Source: Planococcus citri
Lineage: Eukaryota; Arthropoda; Insecta; Hemiptera; Pseudococcidae
NCBI RefSeq assembly: GCF_950023065.1
Contig: NC_088680.1
Location: forward strand, 39,916,559-39,980,558
DNA: 64,000 nucleotides
Direction of reading: 5' to 3'
The position numbers and the translations under genes are program-made. Under the pieces are notes generated by a model. That model saw nothing but the letters and a program-made list of their open reading frames with translations, had not been told where the DNA came from and made no database searches. Every line of letters begins with the position of its first letter. The stretch's first letter is position 1. Positions 11,200 to 21,239 of this stretch are shown one piece after another.

Positions 11200-12606
11200 T
11201 TCTCCTCTACTATTTTCACTCTTTCTAAACATGAATTTTGGCAAATTTTTGTTCTCACTTCGCTCGGGCCTGTTTTCTTTTCTTTTTTTTATAATTGAAA
11301 TTTTTAATTACCCAATATTCAAATTCTAAAATTGTGGAGTCAAAAAATAAATAGACTCGTCATTTAAAAAAAAACATTATTTTTTATCTCTCAAAATACG
11401 AATTTTTAAAATCTTTTACCCTCGTTCGATTTCGGCTCCTGTGTTTGTTTTTCAACTTTAATTCTTAAAAAAAATATATCCTTCAAATTTCAAGAAATGT
11501 GAAGCCCAAAAACGCATTTTTCGTCTGAAAAAGCTACATCTACTTCTCGAAACAAGCTTTCGCCCTCACTCAGAGCTCGTTCTAGGTTATACTCTCAAGT
11601 AACTAAGTTACTCAAGTTGTTCCTCAACTGATTACAATGCAACTTTTGTCAAAATTTCCAAACAGCCTCATATCTTGGCAAAAATTTAAGGATTTCCTAA
11701 AAATTACCTATAAATCCCGCTTTTTTGCTTAAAAATAATTATGCCAATGACCAAAAAATTTCTCCCATTTTCAACGAAAAATACTAAGATTGCGAAAAAA
11801 TATCTATCATTTTTTTGGACAATATAACTGCCAAAAATTCGTGCTTTCCCCAAAAATACCTAGTCAAGTCTTTCTTTTTGCTAGAAATTGTCAAAAATCT
11901 ACAGAGCAGTTTTATTTTTCCCAAAAATTGTCCAAAAGTCTTTCTTATTGCTGAAAATTCTACCTTTTTCGCAGTTGAAAAGTCTTTATTTTTTACATAA
12001 AATTGCCATTAGTTCTTACTTTACATACCTAACATTCTTATTCTCACAAATTGCTAATTTTCACTAAAATGATCAAATTTTTTCATTAAAACTTTTTTTT
12101 TTCAAAATTAAGTACATAAATGAAAACCTGGCTTGAGTGTTCGCCAAAAATTTCCAAAATATCTCTTTTTAGGATTTTTTGATGACAAATGAATTTTTAT
12201 GGGATGATTTCAAGTGATTTTTTTATGATGGTTAATTATTTTTTAGTGTTAAATTCAATGAATTTTTGTTTTTCTTGGCAATTTTAAATTTATTTTTTAG
12301 TGTTGAATTCAATGAATTTTTTGGGAATGATTCCCGGTGAATTTTTTTAGTGCTGAATTCTGACATAATTATGAGTTTTTTGAGAATAATTTCAAGTGAA
12401 TTATTTGTGGTGATTCAGAATAAATTATTCAATGATAATTATTAAATTGATGAATTTTTGATTTTTTTTCGGCCTTTTTGTGTTTATCTTTTCCGTGATA
12501 ATTTCAAATGAAATTCTTGTTGTAATTTTTTAATAAATTCTTTTCGTAAGGTATATCAACTTCTGAGTACTAATAAATTATGAGCATAGAGTTCAAATAA
12601 GACTCT
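11200..12606. other. AT-rich stretch with degenerate internal repeats
   Basis: No gene is seen. Around 11,740-12,010 the sequence is a loose series of AAAAATTGTCAAAAATCTTT-like segments separated by pyrimidine runs. From 12,190 to 12,470 it changes to repeated GAATTTTT and TTTTTTAGTG words. Frames here are short and follow the low-complexity composition. Confidence 0.5.
12238..12360. repeat. Short degenerate tandem repeat, about 50-53 bp
   Basis: TTTTTTAGTGTTAAATTC, TTTTTTAGTGTTGAATTC and TTTTTTAGTGCTGAATTC begin near 12,239, 12,293 and 12,343. The first two continue AATGAATTTTT. The copies are diverged and only about two and a half are recognisable. Confidence 0.5.
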
Positions 12607-12992
12607 GAATACACAGTGCCCAATTACCTACATACATTCAACAGACTGTTTAATGAATACCTATAGATCAGTGGCGTAGCCAGGATTTTCTCAAGGAGGG
12701 GGCAAAACTAGATTTTTAGGTATGAAAAATCGAAATGAGGGGTAATTTTCTGGAAATCTATTGTAATGTGTGGTGATTTCATGAAAAGGAACGCAAAATC
12801 ACTGCTCGAGCGAAGCGAGAGCGAAAATTTTTGGAAAAAATGGGTCCACACAATGAAAAAACGTCCATTTTTGCATGTTTTCTTTCAAATTTTTGCTCGC
12901 AAGGAAGGGGCCATGGCCCCCTTCGCCCCCCTTGGCTACGCCACTGCTATAGATAGGTATATAAGTAGGTAATAGGTACCTACTGTGTATTC
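12607..12992. repeat. Imperfect inverted repeat interrupted by the hAT-type MITE
   Basis: GAATACACAGT then ATTACCTAC at 12,607-12,631 recur as reverse complements (GTAGGTAAT then ACTGTGTATTC) at 12,965-12,992. Removing the MITE and one copy of its target duplication leaves an imperfect palindrome of about 100 bases whose centre contains ACCTATAGATAGGT. The MITE therefore appears to have landed in the loop of a pre-existing hairpin-forming sequence. Confidence 0.55.
12669..12945. mobile_element. hAT-type MITE, 277 bp
   Basis: It starts CAGTGGCGTAGCCAGG and ends with the reverse complement CCTTGGCTACGCCACTG, giving perfect terminal inverted repeats of at least 14 bases. It is flanked on both sides by CTATAGAT (12,661-12,668 and 12,946-12,953), an exact and flush 8-bp target-site duplication, which is the hAT signature. 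The interior has no transposase frame; the 60-odd codon frame crossing it is not a gene. Target-site integrity and clean ends suggest a fairly recent insertion moved by a transposase encoded elsewhere. Confidence 0.9.
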
Positions 12993-14268
12993 GGGGTTCA
13001 ACACGACATCAAAATCGTTTTCACATTTGACTCAGATCAAACTAAATCACCAGGTTTTTAGGCTCAAAATAGAGATGAAATTTAATACCGTTGTTCGTAC
13101 ACATCTTCTTTAAACATACTGTCAGAATACTCGCCCCGCTGCATTCACTCAAGAAACACGTACCGTACCATACTGTACCAGTACCCAGCAGATTTAAGCT
13201 CTGTGACCCTCATCTTGGTGATCTTGAAACCGCTAAATCCTGGTGTCCATTTTAATCCATTTTACCCTGTGCGTTTGTTCCTCGTGAGAAACCCTTCGGG
13301 CTTCACTTTATGCAACGCATACTGGTCGCGGCAGTGAATAGGCGGAAGCCCGGCCACGTAAAGCTCCACATGTACAATCACCTAGAGCGTCGCAGTTGCG
13401 AGAGAAAAAAAAATATGCGACAGTTTGTACAGCAAGACTAAAACAAAACGAGTATTACATTCACAATATATGTACCGACCAGACCCTTCGCAAAAGGGAA
13501 AAAAATCCCTCCGGATATTTCCTTACTTTTTTTTGTCTTTTTCACAAAAGGGAGAAAACTTATCGGAAGCGCCTTTTGATACAGTGATTCGCAACTTAAT
13601 GTACCAGCAATGAAAATTTTCTCAAAGTTTCTCTCGCAACAATCCTTCAATCTGTAAACGAGATGCTCATCAGGTTTTCGAAAAGTGGAAGAGAGCATGA
13701 GGTAGGTCGTTGGAAAATTTTTCCCGCGTCTTTGTTCTGCTCATCGTTATCCTGCTTTCAATTGTGAATGCTTCTTAGCGGAAAGTATAGAAATAAATTA
13801 AAAAATAATCCGTCTTTGTTTAGCTTCATTTTTTTCGTTAACGTCAATTTACTATCGTTGAGAAAATTTATTCCAGTTTTTTTTTTCTTTCATTTCTAAG
13901 GTTGTCACGATGTTTTATTGTAGGTGTTCTTGCTAAAAAGTGTACTTAACACTGGAAAAGACATTCGAATATTTGAGGCCGCTCTCACTACCAAATAAGT
14001 TTGTTCCCAGGATTGGAAAATTAGGAGAGTCTTGTGTAAGACGGTGACTTGAGTTTTTAAACGTTATGAAATTTTTATGGAACGTAGCCTCAACTAAGTA
14101 TCCCCTACATTCACCAAAAATATTTTTTTCTTCAGAAAAATCAAATCATGGTACATCCTTAACATGAGAAAACCTCCTCCCCCCACACTAGACTTATTCA
14201 CCTTAATTTGAACATACGTAGGTAGCATATGAAAAAATATTCCATTCTTGTTGGCTTCTTTTTTTTCA
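12993..14268. other. Intergenic DNA, no supported gene
   Basis: A GC-richer patch at about 13,120-13,440 contains a 43-codon frame from ATG 13,310 to TAA 13,441 with many basic residues and no recognisable motif. Its third positions are fairly GC-rich, but nothing else supports it. The rest is AT-rich, with pyrimidine runs near 13,870. Overlapping short frames on both strands around 13,400-13,700 do not look coding. Confidence 0.4.
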
Positions 14269-14274
14269 TTTATT
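14269..14274 (-). terminator. Candidate poly(A) signal of the coiled-coil gene
   Basis: TTTATT on the plus strand reads AATAAA on the minus strand, about 130 bases downstream of the stop codon of the coiled-coil gene. This spacing is normal for an insect 3' untranslated region. Confidence 0.4.
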
Positions 14275-14403
14275 ATTCTAGAATAAAAAAAGAACAAATT
14301 TAAACGAGAGACTATTTTAGCCTAAATGTAAACTTAGAGAGAGGAACGAAGGAGAAAAGAGGAGGAAAACTCAACACCTTATATTTGAGAGGATCGTGCG
14401 TTG

Positions 14404-15240
14404 TTAGCTACCTCTGGAATTTAATTCTTTCAACAAATCGGCTTCCATTTTTTCTAGCTCGGCGTTTTCCTTTTTTAATTCCCTTATCGTATAAAGGTTA
14501 CGTATATTTTCGTATTCTAATTTCATTTTCACTTTTTCCAAGCGCGCTAATTGTTCCAATATTTTCTCTATTATTTGCTTTTCTCTTTCGTACTGTTGGT
14601 ATTTCTCGTTGTTCGTCGCCTCTTTACCGCCAACGCCACCACCATCCAAGTTCTTCCTATTTTTCAACATGTTATTAAACAGTTTCAAACCAATGGTACG
14701 AATTTCCCTCGAATGTTCGAGTCTTTGTTGCTCTTCGCTCAGCAATGATACCGATAATTTCAATTTATTCAATTTAGTAATCAATTTACCGATCTGGTTT
14801 TCATTCTCGGTCGATATTTTCTTCAGCTCGTCTAGTTCCATCATCAAAACAGATTTTCTATCTCGTGTACTTGTGCTGCTGATTGGCATATCAGGTTTTG
14901 CTACTTTCTCAGGCGAACTTTCAGATTCTTGAGCAGTTAGATTCAAACACAATATGTCTGGAGCGCAGATTTCGATATTTTTCTGATAAAATTTAGGCGC
15001 AGGCAGAGGAGCGTTGCATCTTTGAAATATGATGGATTTTGGATTATTTTGTGTTGCTGGTACTCTTGATTGAGATGTGGTCTCGATACGACGGCGTTTC
15101 GATTCCGAGGATGTATCTTTGGCTGGAATATTTCCTTTGATGTATTGTTCAATTATCGACCTTGCTGATTTAAAACGTAATTTTTTTCCTTTTAAGGCAA
15201 ACTTTTTGGCCAACTTTTGTGATTCGTTCGCGTAGTTCAT
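14404..15240 (-). CDS. Uncharacterised coiled-coil protein, intronless
   Basis: A single uninterrupted frame of 278 residues, by far the longest non-repetitive frame in the window. I do not recognise the family. The first 40 residues are very basic (KKFALKGKKLRFKSAR within 12-27). A KRRR cluster at 48-51 could be a nuclear localisation signal. Residues 54-130 are polar, Ser/Pro-rich and probably disordered. Residues 131-196 and 211-274 form two heptad-rich, charged coiled-coil segments separated by a glycine linker (GGGVGG, 200-205). There is no signal peptide or membrane segment. The ATG has A at -3 and an in-frame TGA 18 bases upstream, which fixes the start. A TATA-like motif and an AATAAA signal lie at sensible distances, so it may be a complete one-exon gene. 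An expressed retrocopy is possible. A nuclear or cytoskeletal scaffold role is inference only. It lies about 0.7 kb from the degenerate edge of the satellite array. Confidence 0.75.
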   Translation of the reverse strand: MNYANESQKLAKKFALKGKKLRFKSARSIIEQYIKGNIPAKDTSSESKRRRIETTSQSRVPATQNNPKSIIFQRCNAPLPAPKFYQKNIEICAPDILCLNLTAQESESSPEKVAKPDMPISSTSTRDRKSVLMMELDELKKISTENENQIGKLITKLNKLKLSVSLLSEEQQRLEHSREIRTIGLKLFNNMLKNRKNLDGGGVGGKEATNNEKYQQYEREKQIIEKILEQLARLEKVKMKLEYENIRNLYTIRELKKENAELEKMEADLLKELNSRGS

Positions 15241-15281
15241 TATTTTTCTCGTGTGTCACGAGTCGTTGATTTGTTGTAATG

Positions 15282-15315
15282 CACTGCGAGTAAAACATAT
15301 TTTTCGAGATAAATA
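15282..15315 (-). promoter_or_regulatory. Candidate core promoter of the coiled-coil gene
   Basis: On the minus strand TATTTATC (plus 15,308-15,315) lies 30 bases upstream of GCAGTG (plus 15,282-15,287), close to the insect initiator TCAGT. A start at the A (15,285) would give a 5' untranslated region of about 45 bases. The spacing is right, but both motifs are imperfect. Confidence 0.3.
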
Positions 15316-15959
15316 CATTTCCTTGGAAATTGAAACATCGTTAACCTAATCGCACTCTATCCTGAAATTGGTGTACTATTACGTTGATCGTTGCGTTATC
15401 TAGTTGCTCAAAATTGAACCCTCTACTCTGAAAAGACTCTAATAAAAATATGTAGAAGGCGCTCTGTGTAAATGCTAGCGATCCTCGGTACACGTCGGAT
15501 TAATTTGGCAAATGTGTTCGCATAATCCCAGGTCGTTAACAATGTTCCCGTACACCTGCAACAGCGATATAGTACCTACATGCACCAATGTCGTACAAGT
15601 TGACTAATCCATTTCTATGTCAATCAAGGAGCACCTGTTAGTTAACTCACTAAAATGTAACAGACATGCATCTAGGTATGTACCTAACGTCGTAACGACT
15701 CACGAACAATAATTTCCCGAATTCATTTGCCCTAACGGATTTAAGTCCGATTGACGTTTGTCCCGAATTCCGCTACCCCGAATACTTCCTCGCATACCAG
15801 TGGTTTTTTTCGACATGCGGATGACCATGAGGACAATTTACTCGAACAAAGATCTCATGTAACAAAAATTTTTGATATTGGGGTTGAAAAATTTTACAAG
15901 AGCATGTAGGGAGTCCCTAGTTGAAGTCATTTTCGTTGAGTTTGTGCTATAGGTACTTC
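15316..15959. other. Intergenic DNA between gene and satellite edge
   Basis: No gene is seen. Around 15,712-15,792 there are imperfect repeats of CCCGAATTC or CCCGAATAC words (TTTCCCGAATTC, TGTCCCGAATTCC, CCCCGAATAC) that look like part of a short dispersed element. Sequence becomes satellite-like only from about 15,960. Confidence 0.4.
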
Positions 15960-16446
15960 TTCTTGTTGAAAATCACCTACAAAATCAGCACCACTCAATG
16001 AGTGCTTCCTAGGTTGACGTTTCAAGTTAATTTTTGATAATCACATACGAAGTCTCCATCAATCATGCATGAAAAAATATCAAACCCTTGCCTCCTTCTT
16101 GGTTATGTAAAATTTTTCAACCCTCATTAGAAAGACTCCGCAAAAATTTCTCAATCCCTTGCCTCCCCCCTGGTTAAGTATGTAAAAGCGTGTTTCAGAC
16201 ACACGCCATATCGATATGTCTTCTAGAAAATCACTGACCAAGTCTCCATGAATCATAGGTGCTTCCTACGTTGAAATTTTCACATTATTTTTGCCATTCA
16301 CAAAACGCTGTACTCCACACATACGCCATTTTGATATTTCTTGAAAATCACCAGATCATAGGTGCATCCTAGGTTGAAATTTTCACCTTTTTTTGTCATT
16401 CACAAAAGGGCGTATTCCACACATACGCCACTTTGATATTTCTCGG
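15960..16446 (-). repeat. Degenerate satellite monomers in inverted orientation
   Basis: This flank contains decayed copies of the 117-bp monomer on the opposite strand to the main array. Two good copies run from about 16,225 to 16,344 and 16,345 to 16,446; the second lacks about 17 bases. They show GAAAATCACTGACCAAGTCT, CATAGGTGCTTCC, GAAATTTTCAC, CATTCACAAAA and ACGCCATTTTGATATTTCTT, all reverse complements of monomer segments. Weaker pieces occur near 15,968-16,080 and 16,190-16,217. Between them, at 16,079-16,188, lies an unrelated two-copy segment sharing CCCTTGCCTCC and GGTTA words. These may be remnants of the oldest part of the array or of its source sequence. Confidence 0.75.
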
Positions 16447-16447
16447 A

Positions 16448-18074
16448 AAAATGAAAGAAGCACCTATTATGATTCATGGAGACTTGGTCAGTGATCTTCA
16501 AGAAATATCAAAATGGCGTATGTGTGGAGTACGGCATTTTGTGAATGATGAAAAAATCTGAAAATTTCCACTTATCAAGCACCTAAAGATTCATGGATTG
16601 GTCAGTGATTTTCAAGAAATATCAAAATGGCATATGAGTTGAGTATGGCATTTTGTGAATGATGGAAAAAGGTGAAAATTCCCACTTATCAAGCTCCTAA
16701 AGATTCATGGAGACTTGGTCAGTGATTTTCAAGAAATATCAAAATGGCGTATGGGTTGAGTACGGCATTTTGTGAATGATGAAAAAATGTGAAAATTTCC
16801 ACTTACCAAGCACCTATGATTCATGGAGACTTGGTGAGTGATTTTCAAGAAATATCGAAATGGCGTATGGGTTGAGTACGGCATTTTGTGAATGATGGAA
16901 AAAGGTGAAAATTTCCACTTACCAAGCACCTATGATTTGTGGAGACATGGTCAGTGATTTTCAAGAAATATCAAAATGGCCGTATAAGTTGAGTACGGCA
17001 TTTTCTGAATGATGGAAAAAGGTGAAAATTTCCACTTACCAAGCACATATGATTTGTGGAGACTTGGTCAGTGATTTTCCAGAAATATCAAAATGGCTGT
17101 ATAAGTTGAATACGGCATTTTGTGAATGATGGAAAAAGGTGAAAATTTCCACTTACCAAGCACCTATGATTTGTGGAGACTTGGTCAGTGATTTTCAAGA
17201 AATATCAAAATGGCCGTACCAGTTGAGTACAGCATTTTGTGAATGATGGAAAAAGGTGAAAATTTCCAATTACCAAGCACCTATGATTTGTGGAGACTTG
17301 GTCAGTGATTTTCAAGAAATATCAAAATGGCCGTATAAGTTGAGTACGGCATTTTGTGAATGATGAAAAAAGGTGAATATTTCCACTTACCAAGCACCTA
17401 TGATTTGTGGAGACTTGGTCAGTGATTTTCAAGAAATATCAAAATGGCCGTACAAGTTGAGTACAGCATTTTGTGAATGATGGAAAAAGGTGAAAATTTC
17501 CACTTACAAAACAACTATGATTTGTGGAGACTTGGTCAGTGATTTTCAAGAAATATCAAAATGGCCATATAAGTTGAGTACGGGATTTTGTGAATGATGG
17601 AAAAAGGTGAAAATTTCCACTTACCAAGCACCTATGATTTGTGGAGACTTGGTCAGTGATTTTCAAGAAATATCAAAATGGCCGTATAAGTTGAGTACGG
17701 CATTTTCTGAATGATGGAAACAGGTGAAAATTTCCACTTACCAAGCACCTATGATTTGTGGAGACTTGGTCAGTGATTTTCAAGAAATATCAAAATGGCC
17801 ATATGAGTTGAGTACGGCATTTTGTGAATGATGGAAAAAGGTGAAAATTTCCACTTACCAAGCACCTATGATTTGGTGAGACTTGGTCAGTGATTTTCAA
17901 GAAATATCAGAATGGCCCTATAAGTTGAGTACGGCATTTTGTGAATGATGGAAAAAGGTGGAAATTTCCACTTACCAAGCACCTATGATTTGTGGAGACT
18001 TGGTCAGTGATTTTCATAAAATATCAAAATGGCCGTATAAGTTGAGTACGGCATTTTGTGAATGATGGAAAAAG
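16448..18074 (+). repeat. Divergent left edge of the array, long monomers only
   Basis: The first monomers carry edge-specific differences: GATTCATGGAG instead of GATTTGTGGAG, GGCGTATG instead of GGCCGTAT, and CACCTAAAGATT. They become more consensus-like to the right. No 69-bp monomer is seen before about 18,075. Greater divergence at the edge is expected when unequal exchange homogenises the interior but rarely reaches the flank. Confidence 0.8.
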
Positions 18075-21000
18075 GTGAATTTTCATAAAATATCAAAATG
18101 GCTGTATAAGTTGAGTACGGCATTTTGTGAATGATGGAAAAAGGTGAAAATTTCCACTTACCAAGCACCTATGATTTGTGGAGACTTGGTCAGTGATTTT
18201 CATAAAATATCAAAATGGCTGTATAAGTTGAGTACGGCATTTTGTGAATGATGGAAAAAGGTGAATTTTCATAAAATATCAAAATGGCCGTATAAGTTGA
18301 GTACAGCATTTTGTGAATGATGGAAAAAGGTGAAAATTTCCACTTACCAAGCACCTATGATTTGTGGAGACTTGGTCAGTGATTTTCATAAAATATCAAA
18401 ATGGCCGTATAAGTTGAGTACGGCATTTTGTGAATGATGGAAAAAGGTGAATTTTCATAAAATATCAAAATGGCCGTATGAGTTGAGTACGGCATTTTGT
18501 GAATGATGGAAAAAGGTGAAAATTTCCACTTACAAAACAACTATGATTTGTGGAGACTTGGTCAGTGATTTTCAAGAAATATCAAAATGGCCGTATAAGT
18601 TGAGTACTGCATTTTGTGAATGATGGAAAAAGGTTAAAATTTCCACTTACCAAGCACCTATGATTTGTGGAGACTTGGTCAGTGATTTTCATAAAATATC
18701 AAAATGGCCGTATAAGTTGAGTATGGCATTTTGTGAATGATGGAAAAAGGTGAAAATTTCCACCTACAAAACAACTATGATTTGTGGAGACTTGGTCAGT
18801 GATTTTCAAGAAATATCAAAATGGCCGTATAAGTTGAGTACTGCATTTTGTGAATGATGGAAAAAGGTGAAAATTTCCACTTACCAAGCACCTATGATTT
18901 GTGGAGACTTGGTCAGTGATTTTCATAAAATATCAAAATGGCCGTATAAGTTGAGTACGGCATTTTGTGAATGATGGAAAAAGGTGAAAATTTCCACTTA
19001 CCAAGCACCTATGATTTGTGGAGACTTGGTCAGTGATTTTCAAGAAATATCAAAATGGCCGTATGAGTTGAGTACAACATTTTGTGAATGATGGAAAAAG
19101 GTGAAAATTTCCACTTACAAAACAACTATGATTTGTGGAGACTTGGTCAGTGATTTTCAAGAAATATCAAAATGGCCGTATAAGTTGAGTACGGCATTTT
19201 GTGAATGATGGAAAAAGGTGAAAATTTCCACTTACCAAGCACCTATGTATGATTTGTGGAGACTTGGTCAGTGATTTTCAAGAAATATCAAAATGGCCGT
19301 ACAAGTTGAGTACGGCATTTTGTGAATGATGGAAAAAGGTGAAAATTTCCACTTACAAAACAACTATGATTTGTGGAGACTTGGTCAGTGATTTTCATAA
19401 AATATCAAAATGGCCGTATAAGTTGAGTACAGCATTTTGTGAATGATGGAAAAAGGTGAAAATTTCCACTTACCAAGCACCTATGATTTGTGGAGACTTG
19501 GTCAGTGATTTTCATAAAATATCAAAATGGCCGTATAAGTTGAGTACGGCATTTTGTGAGTGATGGAAAAAGGTGAATTTTCATAAAATATCAAAATGGC
19601 CGTATAAGTTGAGTACGGCATTTTGTGAATGATGGAAAAATGTGAATTTTCATAAAATATCAAAATGGCCGTATAAGTTGAGTACGGCATTTTGTGAATG
19701 ATGGAAAAAGGTGAAAATTTCCACTTACCAAGCACCTACGATTTGTGGAGACTTGGTCAGTGATTTTCAAGAAATATCAAAATTGTCGTATAAGTTGAGT
19801 ACTGGAGACTTGGTCAGTGATTTTCAAGAAATATCAAAATGGCCGTATAAGTTGAGTACTGCATTTTGTGAATGATGGAAAAAGGTTAAAATTTCCACTT
19901 ACCAAGCACCTATGATTTGTGGAGACTTGGTCAGTGATTTTCATAAAATATCAAAATGGCCGTATAAGTTGAGTACGGCATTTTGTGAATGATGGAAAAA
20001 GGTGAAAATTTCCACCTACAAAACAACTATGATTTGTGGAGACTTGGTCAGTGATTTTCAAGAAATATCAAAATGGCCTTATAAGTTGAGTACGGCATTT
20101 TGTGAATGATGGAAAAAGGTGAAAATTTCCACTTACCAAGCACCTATGATTTGTGGAGACTTGGTCAGTGATTTTCAAGAAATATCAAAATGGCCGTATA
20201 AGTTGAGTACGGCATTTTGTGAATGATGGAAAAAGGTGAAAATTTCCACTTACCAAGCACCTATGATTTGTGGAGACTTGGTCAGTGATTTTCAAGAAAT
20301 ATCAAAATGGCCATATGAGTTGAGTACGGCATTTTGTGAATGATGGAAAAAGGTGAAAATTTCCACTTACCAAGCACCTATGATTTGGTGAGACTTGGTC
20401 AGTGATTTTCAAGAAATATCAGAATGGCCGTATAAGTTGAGTACAGCATTTTGTGAATGATGGAAAAAGGAGGAAATTTCCACTTACCAAGCACCTATGA
20501 TTTGTGGAGACTTGGTCAGTGATTTTCATAAAATATCAAAATGGCCGTATAAGTTGAGTACGGCATTTTGTTAATGTTGAAAAAGGTGAATTTTCATAAA
20601 ATATCAAAATGGCTGTATAAGTTGAGTACGGCATTTTGTGAATGATGGAAAAAGGTGAAAATTTCCACTTACCAAGCACCTATGATTTGTGGAGACTTGG
20701 TCAGTGATTTTCATAAAATATCAAAATGGCTGTATAAGTTGAGTACGGCATTTTGTGAATGATGGAAAAAGGTGAATTTTCATAAAATATCAAAATGGCC
20801 GTATAAGTTGAGTACAGCATTTTGTGAATGATGGAAAAAGGTGAAAATTTCCACTTACCAAGCACCTATGATTTGTGGAGACTTGGTCAGTGATTTTCAT
20901 AAAATATCAAAATGGCCGTATAAGTTGAGTACGGCATTTTGTGAATGATGGAAAAAGGTGAATTTTCATAAAATATCAAAATGGCCGTATGAGTTGAGTA
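17640..21000 (+). repeat. Higher-order duplication, offset 2,512 bp
   Basis: A rare variant ATTTGGTGAGACTTGG occurs only at 17,871 and 20,383, and the monomer order around both sites is alike (roughly 17.6-18.5 kb against 20.1-21.0 kb). A second pair of rare variants, GGTTAAAATTTCC at 18,632 and 19,884, gives an offset of 1,252 bp. These blocks are older than those farther right, as they carry more private changes. Confidence 0.65.
19742..19860 (+). repeat. Aberrant monomer junction, 57-bp spacing
   Basis: After GTATAAGTTGAGTAC (ending 19,802) the sequence jumps directly to TGGAGACTTGGTCAG, so 60 bp present between these points in normal monomers are missing. This junction was seen nowhere else in the array. 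It is a one-off deletion different from the one that made the 69-bp class. Confidence 0.85.
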
Positions 21001-21239
21001 CGGCATTTTGTGAATGATGGAAAAAAGTGAATTTTCATAAAATATCAAAATGGCCGTATAAGTTGAGTACGGCATTTTGTGAATGATGGAAAAAGGTGAA
21101 AATTTCCACTTACAAAACAACTATGATTTGTGGAGACTTGGTCAGTGATTTTCAAGAAATATCAAAATGGCCGTATAAGTTGAGTACGGCATTTTGTGAA
21201 TGATGGAAAAAGGTGAAAATTTCCACTCACAAAACAACT

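Noticed and set aside
12766..12972. 68-codon plus-strand frame
   Set aside because: It runs through the hAT-type MITE and its flank; the translation is of transposon terminal repeats.
13310..13441. 43-codon frame in a GC-richer patch
   Set aside because: Short, no motif, no splice or promoter support; kept only as a note in the intergenic entry.
14385..14932. Plus-strand open frames opposite the coiled-coil gene
   Set aside because: They are antisense shadows of the minus-strand gene, without own start context or motif.
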